Position numbers and translations under genes: made by a program. Below the pieces are notes generated by a model, which saw only the letters and a list, made by a program, of their open reading frames with translations, searched no databases and had not been told where the DNA came from. Positions 26,779-34,332 of a DNA stretch of 64,000 bases are shown in pieces; within the stretch, counting starts at the first letter, position 1; the number at the start of each line of letters is the position of its first letter. Origin of the DNA: Rossellomorea vietnamensis NBRC 101237 (GTDB taxonomy: Bacteria > Bacillota > Bacilli > Bacillales > Bacillaceae_B); the NCBI RefSeq assembly GCF_001591825.1, contig NZ_BCVQ01000005.1, positions 1-64,000 on the forward strand. The letters run 5' to 3'.

Positions 26779-27984
26779 TCAGGCTGACTTGCGTTCGATG
26801 CCGCGAAGCCATGCGGTCAACAGAACAGCTCCTGCCACCATAATCGCACCGATCCAAGGCGTATGAATCAAGCCTATTCCATCCACGATAAGTCCACCGA
26901 CGAAGGAACCGATGGCAATCCCGACATTAAATGCGGCGATGTTTAGAGCAGATGCAACATTGACCGCTGAAGGGACATATTTTTCAGCCAGGTTCACCAC
27001 AAGGAACTGCAGCCCCGGCACGTTCATGAATGCGAATAATCCCATTAGGAATATTGCGATGAGAGCCGCCACTTTAAATGGTGCTGCGAATGTAAGAGCT
27101 ACTAGAATGATGGCTTGCATAACAAACATCCAGAATAATGCTTTTAACGGGCTCTTGTCAGATGCTTTCCCTCCAACGACATTTCCGATCGCAACGGCAA
27201 TTCCGTATACAAGAAGGATGATACTCACCCATTTCGCACTGAAACCTGTTACATCTTGCAATAAAGGTGTTAAATAAGTGAACGCGACGAATGTTCCGCC
27301 ATATCCAAGGGCTGTGATGGCAAAAGCTAATAATAATCGGCCGTTTGTTAGAATCTTCAATTGTTCACTGAACTTGGCTGGTGGTGCTTCTTTCAGGTTC
27401 TTTGGTACAAGGATGGAACTGGCAATGATTCCGACAATACCGAGAAGAGCAACTCCCCAGAATGTGGCTCTCCATCCGAATGCCTGCCCGATGAAGGTTC
27501 CAAGTGGTACTCCTGTAACCGTCGCAACCGTTAATCCTGTAAACATGAAGGCAATCGCACTGGCCCGCTTATGGGCAGGCACTAGATCGGCCGCAATCGT
27601 CGATCCGATCGAGAAGAAAATCCCGTGTGAAAATGCTGTGATAAAGCGTGCTACAAGCAATAGTCCAAAGCTTGTGGACATGGCCGCAACCGAGTTACCT
27701 ACAATGAATAAGAGCATCAAGGACATAAGCAGTGATTTTCTGCTCATCTTACTTGTTAATGCGGTTAATACCGGTGCCCCAATGGCGACTCCAATGGCAT
27801 AACCTGAAATCAATAATCCTGCGAGTGTGATCGATATCGATAGATCATCTGCAATCGATGATAATAATCCAACGGGAACAAATTCTGTCGTTCCGATTCC
27901 AAAGGCACTGATGGCAAGGGCAAGTAACGCCGGTGTGCCACCTTTCGTTTTTGACTGATGTATAGTAGCTGAAGTTGAACTCAT
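26779..27984 (-). CDS. MFS transporter of the DHA1 family (YtbD-like)
   Basis: A 401-residue 12-helix major facilitator. GIGTTEFVPVGLL near residue 30, SGYAIGVAIGAPVLTALTS (motif A region) and FMFTGLTVATVTGVPLGT (motif C-like, near 155) mark the AraJ/YtbD type of drug or metabolite exporter. The substrate is unknown. In B. subtilis the close relative ytbD neighbours an HxlR-type regulator. Here no regulator gene is adjacent, but the long upstream region has duplicated GTAC-containing motifs that look like operators. Confidence 0.8.
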   Translation of the reverse strand: MSSTSATIHQSKTKGGTPALLALAISAFGIGTTEFVPVGLLSSIADDLSISITLAGLLISGYAIGVAIGAPVLTALTSKMSRKSLLMSLMLLFIVGNSVAAMSTSFGLLLVARFITAFSHGIFFSIGSTIAADLVPAHKRASAIAFMFTGLTVATVTGVPLGTFIGQAFGWRATFWGVALLGIVGIIASSILVPKNLKEAPPAKFSEQLKILTNGRLLLAFAITALGYGGTFVAFTYLTPLLQDVTGFSAKWVSIILLVYGIAVAIGNVVGGKASDKSPLKALFWMFVMQAIILVALTFAAPFKVAALIAIFLMGLFAFMNVPGLQFLVVNLAEKYVPSAVNVASALNIAAFNVGIAIGSFVGGLIVDGIGLIHTPWIGAIMVAGAVLLTAWLRGIERKSA

Positions 27985-28045
27985 AACGTAACTTCCTCCT
28001 TAAATGATTGATTGAAATGAGAAACGAAGGCGCCTTCCGTTTCTC

Positions 28046-28069
28046 TGTACACATATAGTAATGAGTACA
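28046..28069. promoter_or_regulatory. TGTAC-N14-GTACA inverted repeat before the MFS gene
   Basis: The five-base arms are separated by 14 bases and lie 62-85 bases upstream of the MFS start, over the likely promoter. It could be an operator for an HxlR/DUF24 or similar regulator encoded elsewhere. Confidence 0.35.
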
Positions 28070-28080
28070 ACTATTTATGA

Positions 28081-28110
28081 GAAGTACGCACTTTAAAGTC
28101 ATGTAGGTAC
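28081..28110. repeat. 30-bp motif, copy A
   Basis: Begins GAAGTACGCACTTTAAAGTC and matches copy B (28228-28257) at 23 of 30 positions in the same orientation. The shared core is ACGCACTTT.AAGT. It lies about 100 bases upstream of the MFS gene. Confidence 0.55.
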
Positions 28111-28227
28111 TTTTTTGTAACCTAGTGACCCGCAAGTGCCTATATGCCTTTCAAACCTCTTCGATAAAAATAGGCAGGTACTGTTTGAAAAGCTAAATTG
28201 AATTATGAGGGCTAGCCAACATTTTGG

Positions 28228-28257
28228 GAAGAACGCACTTTGAAGTGGCATAGGCAC
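28228..28257. repeat. 30-bp motif, copy B
   Basis: Begins GAAGAACGCACTTTGAAGTG. It is 147 bases from copy A in the same orientation and ends in TAGGCAC where A has TAGGTAC. Confidence 0.55.
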
Positions 28258-28375
28258 CTGGAAGTACCCTAACCAACGCAAAAAAACGCTCACTCTATTG
28301 ATAACGGGTTCGGTTTTAAAGTGAAAAATTTGAATTAGTCGTGCTTTTTTCACAGTGAATTTCAGTAGAGAAAAC

Positions 28376-28411
28376 GTAAAAAAGCTCGGAGCCATATGCT
28401 TCGAGCTTTTT
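28376..28411. terminator. Isolated bidirectional terminator-like hairpin
   Basis: AAAAAGCTCG pairs with CGAGCTTTTT around a 13-base loop. The nearest gene ending toward it (the anti-sigma gene, stop at 28711) is 300 bases away. It may end that transcript after the palindrome cluster, or be left over from a lost gene. Confidence 0.65.
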
Positions 28412-28476
28412 AGTCAATTCTATAGATCAGCACCCTTACGCTGAATAAGGAGAACCGCTCCCCTGGCGTATGAAAA

Positions 28477-28663
28477 TAAGCGGAAAAATTCCGTCTAAAC
28501 CGGAAAATATAGCTATTTTACGAAAATTAGCCGGAGTTTTTCCGCTTATGGAACATTATCCGTTGAATATTGTTCCAAATTGAGCCGTTAAGCGGAAATT
28601 TTCCGCTTAAATCAGCGTTGTAACCCTCCTCCAGCTGCCTTAACCGGAATTTCTCCGCTTATA
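28477..28663. repeat. Cluster of four AAGCGGAA/TTCCGCTT inverted repeats
   Basis: Four related palindromes lie at about 28477-28499, 28527-28548, 28588-28610 and 28640-28663. The third, TTAAGCGGAAA-T-TTTCCGCTTAA, is perfect (11+1+11). The others are imperfect versions with CCGG replacing GCGG in one arm. All are intergenic, downstream of the DUF3600 anti-sigma gene. They resemble REP-like palindromes seen in other bacilli. Confidence 0.75.
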
Positions 28664-28710
28664 AATCTGTCGCCATCATTAAGCAGTATGCTTCATTGGA
28701 TTTAGATACA

Positions 28711-29394
28711 TTACTGATCTACTTGTTTTTCATTTACTTTTCTAAGTACATGTTGAGCTTCTAAAAAATTTTCTCTTTGATCATCAGAAAGTTTATCGAT
28801 TTCATTGGATTCTTTCATTCCATTTTTGGCCATGGTTTGCTCATATATCATGATTGCTTCGATATATTCTTCATATTCATCTGATGACAAAACTTCTTTG
28901 CTTGATTTCTGTCCATTAAGTCGATCAAAGAAAGGCTGTATCTCAAATAAAGTATTTTTCAGTTCAGCCAGCTGTTTAGCAGGAACTTCTGAATAATCAA
29001 TGTTTCCATTTTCATCCCCATATTCTATCTTCGCGTTTGTTACGGTTTTTAATAATTCTTTAAAGCGCTTGAATTCTTCTTTTTCCATATCCCCTTGGGC
29101 TTGAGTCAATTTTGCATCCAGAAGCAGGTATCCTTCCATTGTGGCACTGGATAGGTGAGCCTTCACATTTTTAAATGAGCCATAGAACTCATCGGCAAGT
29201 AAGGTTTGATAAGCAATGGCTCCTGTTGGAAGAATGAAGGAAGCCGCAATAATAGCTGATACCATGTTTTTCTTGATAAACCTGTTAACTCTTCCACCTT
29301 TTTCGAAGCGTGCTTTTCTCACTCCCATTTTTGTTCGTTCGTGCAGTGTTGGTGGAATGACAATTTTGTTTATCTCCTCCTTGAAATTACTCAC
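28711..29394 (-). CDS. DUF3600 membrane protein, probable anti-sigma factor
   Basis: A 227-residue protein with a cytoplasmic N-terminus of about 43 residues, one membrane segment (about 44-63) and a helical, charged extracytoplasmic domain. The sequence near VPAKQLAELKNTLFEIQPFFDRLNG (quoted by its ends) resembles DUF3600, found in proteins encoded beside ECF sigma factors in Bacillus cereus relatives. The gene overlaps the sigma gene by eight bases, supporting a cognate anti-sigma role. The stimulus is unknown. Confidence 0.75.
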   Translation of the reverse strand: MSNFKEEINKIVIPPTLHERTKMGVRKARFEKGGRVNRFIKKNMVSAIIAASFILPTGAIAYQTLLADEFYGSFKNVKAHLSSATMEGYLLLDAKLTQAQGDMEKEEFKRFKELLKTVTNAKIEYGDENGNIDYSEVPAKQLAELKNTLFEIQPFFDRLNGQKSSKEVLSSDEYEEYIEAIMIYEQTMAKNGMKESNEIDKLSDDQRENFLEAQHVLRKVNEKQVDQ

Positions 29395-29914
29395 ACGTAT
29401 CAGCCTCCCTCATGTGCTCTCGAAGTTTTCCTAAAGCACGGTACAAGATCGTTTTCGCAGTGCCTAAGGGTATCTCTACTATCTCTGCAATTTCTTTAAA
29501 GGAATACCCTTCATAGAATCTCAGGGTAACGACGCTTTTCTCTTCTTCACTTAATTTCTCCAATAGTTCATGAAGAGTGATGCTAAGGAGAGTATCCTGA
29601 TCTTCCAATCCGATCATTTCCTCGTATTCCGGTTTAAGTTGAACCACTTTTTTATTTTTTTTCAATATATTTAATGCAGTAGTTATTGCAATTTTAATTA
29701 ACCAGGTTTTAAAATACGCAGGATTCTTTAACGTTTCAATATTCTTAAAAGCACGGTATGCGACCTCTTGTACTACATCTAACGCATCATTTTCATTTTT
29801 CACATACACATATGCCATTCTGTAAATATCCTCTTCATATTGTTTGAAAAGTTTTAAAAACGCCTTATCATCGCCTTTTTGAGCTTTCTTAACTAATCGA
29901 TCGATGTTCTTCAC
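29387..29914 (-). CDS. ECF RNA polymerase sigma factor
   Basis: A 175-residue ECF sigma factor of SigV/SigW-like layout. Region 2 has YVKNENDALDVVQEVAYRAFKNI (about residues 37-59) and TWLIKIAITTALNILKK. Region 4 has LSEEEKSVVTLRFYEGYSFKEIAEI and the helix-turn-helix PLGTAKTILYRALGKLRE. It overlaps the downstream anti-sigma gene by eight bases. The start is GTG at 29914, which is poorly spaced because AAGGGG runs into the codon itself; no better in-frame start was found. TGAAAG and TGTC at 29941-29968 could form an ECF-type promoter with a rather long 18-base spacer. Confidence 0.82.
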   Translation of the reverse strand: MKNIDRLVKKAQKGDDKAFLKLFKQYEEDIYRMAYVYVKNENDALDVVQEVAYRAFKNIETLKNPAYFKTWLIKIAITTALNILKKNKKVVQLKPEYEEMIGLEDQDTLLSITLHELLEKLSEEEKSVVTLRFYEGYSFKEIAEIVEIPLGTAKTILYRALGKLREHMREADTCE

Positions 29915-30090
29915 CCCTTATTATCTTCTTTCATCAATTAGACAACTGAAAAGACGAATTGGCTTTCATTTTTTTATAAAAGTAAAAACAATAGAGAACT
30001 ATGATTGCTGTAGACTTCATTAAACCAACGCTCTATTCCAGTATTATACTTCACATTAGTATTGGGCTTTGTATCAGATAAGCTCTTCCC

Positions 30091-30119
30091 TAGTCAAAAA
30101 CCAAACAACTGGTTACACT
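30091..30119 (+). promoter_or_regulatory. Candidate promoter of the quinone oxidoreductase gene
   Basis: TAGTCA and TACACT, each matching four of six consensus bases, are 17 bases apart and lie 34 bases upstream of the start codon. Confidence 0.45.
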
Positions 30120-30152
30120 AAAAGAGAATGATGTTATAGAGGAGAGTACATA

Positions 30153-31118
30153 ATGAAAGCACTCGTATTTGAAAAGTTCGGCGGACCGGAAGTCCTCCAC
30201 TATCAGGAGATTGATACTCCGCAATTAGGCCCGGATGAAGTTTTAGTGGAAATGAAGGCAATCGGGCTGAATTTCGCCGATGTATATAGAAGAAAAGGGA
30301 ATTATCATTTGGAAGGAGATCCACCGTACATTTGTGGATATGAAGGAACAGGTGTCGTCAAAAAGGTTGGAGACAACGTGCAAGGAATGGCTGTTGGAGA
30401 CCGCATTGCTTTTGCCGATGTACCTTATGCGAATGCGGAACTGGTGGCCGTGCCAAAGGATAAAGCCATCCCATTGCCGGATGAAATATCGTATGAAACA
30501 GCTGCATCCCTTTTGTTACAAGGACTTACAGCTCATTACTTAACGAAAGACAGCTATAGTATCAAGAGTGGGGATACTGTTTTAGTCCATGCAGCTGCAG
30601 GCGGAGTCGGGCAGCTGCTTGTCCAGATCATCAAGATATTGGGCGGTACAGTCATCGGGTTAACGTCTACGGAAGAAAAAAGACAGGCAGCGCTGGCTGT
30701 TCGAGCGGATCATATGTTTTTATACAGTGAAGACTGGAAACAGAGATTGCAGGATGTGACAGAAGGTAACGGCGTGGACGTGGTGTATGAATCAGTCGGT
30801 TCGACTCTGATGGACAGCTTCGAATCAACTCGCATCGGAGGGACTGTCGTCTTCTTTGGTATGGCAGGAGGCGATCCTGTTTCGGTTGATCCACGGATGC
30901 TGATGGACACCTCGAAAACCCTGACCGGCGGGGATTTATGGAATGTATTGACGTCTCACGAGGAACGGGTGAACCGTTCACATGAGTTGTTCGGATGGAT
31001 CCAAGAAGGACAGTTAAAGGTATCTGAACCAACGGTCTTTCCTTTAAGCGAGGGTGCCAAAGCACATGAGTATTTGGAAAGCAGGAAAAGCACTGGGAAG
31101 ATTTTATTGATTCCTTAA
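30153..31118 (+). CDS. NADPH:quinone oxidoreductase family protein (MDR superfamily)
   Basis: A 321-residue zinc-free medium-chain dehydrogenase/reductase of the quinone reductase (QOR) type. The GroES-like N-terminal domain has IGLNFADVYRRKGNY and GYEGTGVV. The Rossmann domain has VLVHAAAGGVGQLLVQI near residues 143-160, the NADPH-binding loop. Typical activity is one-electron reduction of quinones or reduction of enones, for electrophile detoxification. GAGGAGAGTACATA precedes the ATG. It stands alone, closed by a terminator shared with a convergent acetyltransferase. Confidence 0.85.
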   Translation: MKALVFEKFGGPEVLHYQEIDTPQLGPDEVLVEMKAIGLNFADVYRRKGNYHLEGDPPYICGYEGTGVVKKVGDNVQGMAVGDRIAFADVPYANAELVAVPKDKAIPLPDEISYETAASLLLQGLTAHYLTKDSYSIKSGDTVLVHAAAGGVGQLLVQIIKILGGTVIGLTSTEEKRQAALAVRADHMFLYSEDWKQRLQDVTEGNGVDVVYESVGSTLMDSFESTRIGGTVVFFGMAGGDPVSVDPRMLMDTSKTLTGGDLWNVLTSHEERVNRSHELFGWIQEGQLKVSEPTVFPLSEGAKAHEYLESRKSTGKILLIP

Positions 31119-31127
31119 TAAACTGTA

Positions 31128-31160
31128 AGAGACCCTATCCAACTCGGAAGGGTCTCTTTC
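31128..31160. terminator. Bidirectional terminator after the quinone oxidoreductase
   Basis: AGAGACCCT and AGGGTCTCT form a perfect nine-base stem with a 12-base loop and T-rich flanks. It lies between convergent genes. Confidence 0.85.
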
Positions 31161-31612
31161 TATATATCCTGAGACAACCGGATCATATCCCTGCACTGGA
31201 TGCCATTTTCAACTATTTCTTCTGGATAATGTCTGACGAAGAAGTCCAAATCCACTCCAACGATTCTGAAACCACATTTTTGATAAAGGGCCAATTGGCC
31301 AACGCCTGAATTCCCGGTCCCGACTTCAATGGTCTTGTACCCTTTCTCCTTGGCCACCTTTACGGCATCCATCACTAGCTGTTTACCGATCCCTTTCCCG
31401 TGCAGCTCTTCTGCAACCGCCAAATTCACTAGCTCGACAGTTTCCGGTCTTGTTGGCAGTAAGACGTAAATGCCAACGATTTTCTTTTCGAGCTCCGCTA
31501 CAAAGCATTCTCCTCTGGCGGTATATTCCTTCACAATGTTCTCTGAAGGATCTGCCAGGAGAAGCAATTCCATGGGAAGTTCTTCAGTCTCGTTTAGTTT
31601 CTTAATAATCAT
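31160..31612 (-). CDS. GNAT family N-acetyltransferase
   Basis: A 150-residue GNAT acetyltransferase. Motif A is ELVNLAVAEELHGKGIGKQL (about residues 59-78, with GKGIGK binding acetyl-CoA), and LYQKCGF near 108-114 is motif B. The acceptor is unknown. GGAGGTAGGGA precedes ATG directly. It is a single-gene unit convergent with the quinone oxidoreductase. Confidence 0.8.
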   Translation of the reverse strand: MIIKKLNETEELPMELLLLADPSENIVKEYTARGECFVAELEKKIVGIYVLLPTRPETVELVNLAVAEELHGKGIGKQLVMDAVKVAKEKGYKTIEVGTGNSGVGQLALYQKCGFRIVGVDLDFFVRHYPEEIVENGIQCRDMIRLSQDI

Positions 31613-31706
31613 TCCCTACCTCCACTAATTCACTAAAATTTCCAATCTTAGAATAACTTATTCTGATCAACACATGAAGAAAAAATATTCATCTAGGCAT
31701 ATCACC

Positions 31707-31734
31707 TTTACTAACCTGAAAATAATAGTATACT
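31707..31734 (+). promoter_or_regulatory. Candidate promoter of a small plus-strand transcript
   Basis: TTTACT (31707-31712) and TATACT (31729-31734) are 16 bases apart. No gene follows on this strand, but a good terminator lies about 80 bases downstream. Confidence 0.4.
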
Positions 31735-31740
31735 GAAATT

Positions 31741-31844
31741 ATTCTTCATCTTGAAGATAGTGGTTTAAGGCAGGACCCCTTATTGTAAATCGAAAAATTC
31801 CTTATTTGTAGCGGCTTACCAGTGTTTTGGTAAGCTATTTTTTT
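31741..31844 (+). ncRNA. Candidate small RNA
   Basis: A transcript of about 100 nucleotides would run from the promoter at 31707-31734 to the terminator at 31814-31844. The interval has no open reading frame with a ribosome-binding site and belongs to neither flanking minus-strand gene. The case rests on the paired signals only; expression is not shown. Confidence 0.35.
31814..31844 (+). terminator. Plus-strand terminator without an upstream gene
   Basis: GCTTACC and GGTAAGC form a seven-base stem with an eight-base loop, followed by TATTTTTTTG. On the minus strand there is no U-run, so it is oriented for plus-strand RNA. Confidence 0.75.
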
Positions 31845-31895
31845 GCACACTAAAATACTAATTTTCATAGAACCATGTACTCGTTTCTATTCAGA

Positions 31896-32081
31896 CTACT
31901 TCTCCCTCTGCTCTGATTCCTGAATGAATCTTATAAGAAACGCAGTCCCTGCACAGTTTAGAATAATACTCACACTAAGGATGACAGCCCACAACGGGGT
32001 TGGGAGCGGAAGAATGAATGATAATAATAAGAATAAAATTCCTGTTAAAACAAATACGATACCCTTTGATACATGAGTCAT
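31896..32081 (-). CDS. Small two-helix membrane protein
   Basis: A 61-residue protein with two hydrophobic helices (about residues 6-26 and 30-52) and a charged C-terminus (ESEQREK). GGAGGAAGATTC before the ATG at 32081 fixes the start; a longer reading has no ribosome-binding site. I do not recognise the family. It is the first-to-last in a minus-strand cluster of small proteins. Confidence 0.55.
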   Translation of the reverse strand: MTHVSKGIVFVLTGILFLLLSFILPLPTPLWAVILSVSIILNCAGTAFLIRFIQESEQREK

Positions 32082-32164
32082 GAATCTTCCTCCAGGAAAA
32101 AAATAAGATATTATATATTTTAACATAAATATCCATTATCGACGGCTGTTGCTTTCCATATGTA

Positions 32165-32503
32165 TTAATTCACTACCTCCCAAACACGGCCATCTTCCAT
32201 TGGGATGATCTTACCTAGAAAGCCAAAGGTTCTGAAGGTCAGTTCTTCTCCCGTATCATACTCATAATTCCTCTCGTATGAAGAAAAAAATCCAACGTTT
32301 CTAAAATGGCCGGATCGTCCCCAGATGGCTTGATTGTCTTTCATACAATATTTAACCCCTCCATCTTCTGTACAAGCAATGTCATTCTCTTCCAACATCC
32401 AATCCTCCATTTCTTCACTGGTCGGAGAGGTATAATCCAATATGGCAAATATTATGATGAACATAATGATCCCTGAAATGAACTTTCTCTTTTTTGATAA
32501 CAC
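32165..32503 (-). CDS. Single-pass membrane protein of unknown function
   Basis: A 112-residue protein with one N-terminal membrane segment (about residues 8-22) and an outer part containing two cysteines (IACTEDGGVKYC), possibly a disulfide. The start is GTG with AAAGGTGG upstream. No family recognised. It lies 21 bases downstream of the CPT-like kinase gene, so the two may be co-transcribed. Confidence 0.55.
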   Translation of the reverse strand: MLSKKRKFISGIIMFIIIFAILDYTSPTSEEMEDWMLEENDIACTEDGGVKYCMKDNQAIWGRSGHFRNVGFFSSYERNYEYDTGEELTFRTFGFLGKIIPMEDGRVWEVVN

Positions 32504-32524
32504 AATAAACCACCTTTAATAAGC

Positions 32525-33052
32525 TTACACTTTTTGTTTAATCAATCGAATACATTCCTCAGCCGATGACATGGATGTATCCACCGTCACATCATAGTTC
32601 ATACCATTGTGCACGAAAGTAGCCTGTGATACAGCCATCCCTTCAATGCGGTCTCCTCTTGCTTTCTCACGGGCATCCGCTACTGCCGGATCACAGAAGA
32701 CACCGACCCATAGTACCTGCAACCCTTCCAAGGCAGTCTCCCAGTTTTCACGGCCTTTCACTCCACTTAAGAAAACATCATCAATGATGATCCGGGCACC
32801 TCTTCGGGCCATTTCTCCGATACCTTGCATCCAGGCAGACTCCAGTTCTTGAAATTCCGTACCCGGAGTGACCGTGCCGTCTTCATCGAGCTTGATTCCG
32901 CTGTCCTTCTTTAGCATGGATTCAGGCATAGATTCGATTAGATCATCGATGCTGAATCTCAGCCATGGCCCGGTTAATGAATTCTGGAGACATTTTGCGA
33001 GCGTTGTTTTGCCGGAGCTTGAGCCTCCGTTTAGGATGATGATGTTGGTCAT
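32525..33052 (-). CDS. Chloramphenicol phosphotransferase (CPT)-like P-loop kinase
   Basis: A 175-residue P-loop kinase. The Walker A motif is GGSSSGKTT (residues 9-17). The acidic IIIDDVF near 90 and the arginine-rich lid around REKARGDR follow. It resembles the CPT family, whose prototype phosphorylates chloramphenicol in its producer. Most members in bacilli have no proven substrate, so resistance is only a possibility. The ATG has a spaced GGTGGGG upstream. Confidence 0.75.
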   Translation of the reverse strand: MTNIIILNGGSSSGKTTLAKCLQNSLTGPWLRFSIDDLIESMPESMLKKDSGIKLDEDGTVTPGTEFQELESAWMQGIGEMARRGARIIIDDVFLSGVKGRENWETALEGLQVLWVGVFCDPAVADAREKARGDRIEGMAVSQATFVHNGMNYDVTVDTSMSSAEECIRLIKQKV

Positions 33053-33221
33053 AGTGAATGCCCCACCTTCTTTTTGGCTTCTTATGAAGATAAAATGTAC
33101 TTCATTCTCTTAAACTACCGTTTCGTTTTCAACCATATCAGTTTAAATTCTGACATAGGATCCCAGTTCTCATTTAATGGGCTATTTGTCGAAAAGTCGA
33201 AGAACAGCTGTTTTCTGATTA

Positions 33222-34226
33222 TTATTCTTTTACTAACAACACTAATTTCTCAGCACGCTCCTCATAATGATCAAGGTGTTGTTTCATTGCCTCTTCATCA
33301 CCAATATCGATTAAATCTAAAATTCGCTTAACAAAATTCCAATTCAAACAACCTGATAACCATAGGAGGGACTGCAGACGATGTATCTCTTCTGAAGAGA
33401 AGGCTTGAACAGAACGATAGGCTGCCAAAAATGTTTTAGCAAGAATAGGCGAAAAGTGTTTGGATTCAATCCCATCGGAACGGGAATACCACTTCAACAA
33501 CCATGCTAGTCCTTCCATGCGATCTGTATACGCAATCGATTCAACGTCCACTATACCTCTTAGACTTCCTTGGTCGTCCCATAAGAGGTTTAATGGGTTA
33601 AAATCTGATTGTACAATGAATTCCAGAGTATCCGTTTTCCCAGCAAAAATGTGAGCCTCCGCATTGATGACATAAGAGTACACCAATTCCTTTATCACAT
33701 CAGATAACTCCGCAGTATCCAGCTTTTCCTTGACCGTGTCCAGAAACTGAACATACCCGTCAAGGTGTGATATTTTCGGAAGAATCCCGCTTTCAAACCT
33801 TTTAGAAACCGTATGTATCTTATTGACCGAATCACCGACAAGTCCGGTAAAACGTTCTGTACACTTCGTGATGTGTCTTCCCTCAATCCACTTGAAAAGC
33901 ACCACTCTATAACATTCATTCCATTCGATGGAGACAAATGGTTGACCTTCATAAGAGGGAACATGCTTCATAAAAGGAATTCCCTGTTGAGCTAAAAAGT
34001 TCGTATAACGAATTTGCTCCATCAGTACATCGTCTGAGATTTTACCAAACGCCTGATGGCCCGAACGATTGTGACTGATGAACCTTATTGAATAGAAATG
34101 TTGATCTACGTTTATTTTGTAATGCAAGTCATTATTCCAGCTTCCCTGGTGCAATTCCTTTTCAATGGATAAGAACTTGTATTCGGGAAAGAAGGATCTG
34201 ATGACTTTCTCCACTATTGTCGTCAT
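33222..34226 (-). CDS. APH-fold protein with altered catalytic motifs
   Basis: A 334-residue protein of the aminoglycoside phosphotransferase fold, recognisable from YRVVLFKWIEGRHI and the C-terminal lobe. The catalytic loop reads QSDFNPLN (residues 206-213), with Gln-Ser in place of His-Gly, and the usual IDFG is VDVE (226-229). The catalytic Asp and the Asn are kept, so activity is possible but not certain. ATG at 34226 was chosen because AAAGGAGG precedes it. A longer reading frame would overlap the methyltransferase gene. Confidence 0.7.
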   Translation of the reverse strand: MTTIVEKVIRSFFPEYKFLSIEKELHQGSWNNDLHYKINVDQHFYSIRFISHNRSGHQAFGKISDDVLMEQIRYTNFLAQQGIPFMKHVPSYEGQPFVSIEWNECYRVVLFKWIEGRHITKCTERFTGLVGDSVNKIHTVSKRFESGILPKISHLDGYVQFLDTVKEKLDTAELSDVIKELVYSYVINAEAHIFAGKTDTLEFIVQSDFNPLNLLWDDQGSLRGIVDVESIAYTDRMEGLAWLLKWYSRSDGIESKHFSPILAKTFLAAYRSVQAFSSEEIHRLQSLLWLSGCLNWNFVKRILDLIDIGDEEAMKQHLDHYEERAEKLVLLVKE

Positions 34227-34332
34227 GAGCTCATCCTCCTTTAAATCCTGCATGAAATACCTTTCTTGGATTTTCAAGTAACTATTCAATCCAGGTTGGC
34301 ACTTCGTAATAAGCTGGGCAATAATTCTAGAA

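Larger units (their letters stand above)
27985..28375. other. MFS gene upstream region with duplicated motifs
   Basis: This non-coding stretch holds TGTAC-N14-GTACA at 28046-28069 and two copies of a 30-base motif (28081-28110 and 28228-28257). The 98-codon open frame covering 28099-28395 on the minus strand has no ribosome-binding site or family resemblance. The region may be the remains of a lost divergent regulator gene plus its operators. Confidence 0.4.

Noticed and set aside
28099-28395. 98-codon minus-strand frame over the duplicated motifs
   Set aside because: No ribosome-binding site, odd composition, and interrupted by the repeated operator-like motifs.
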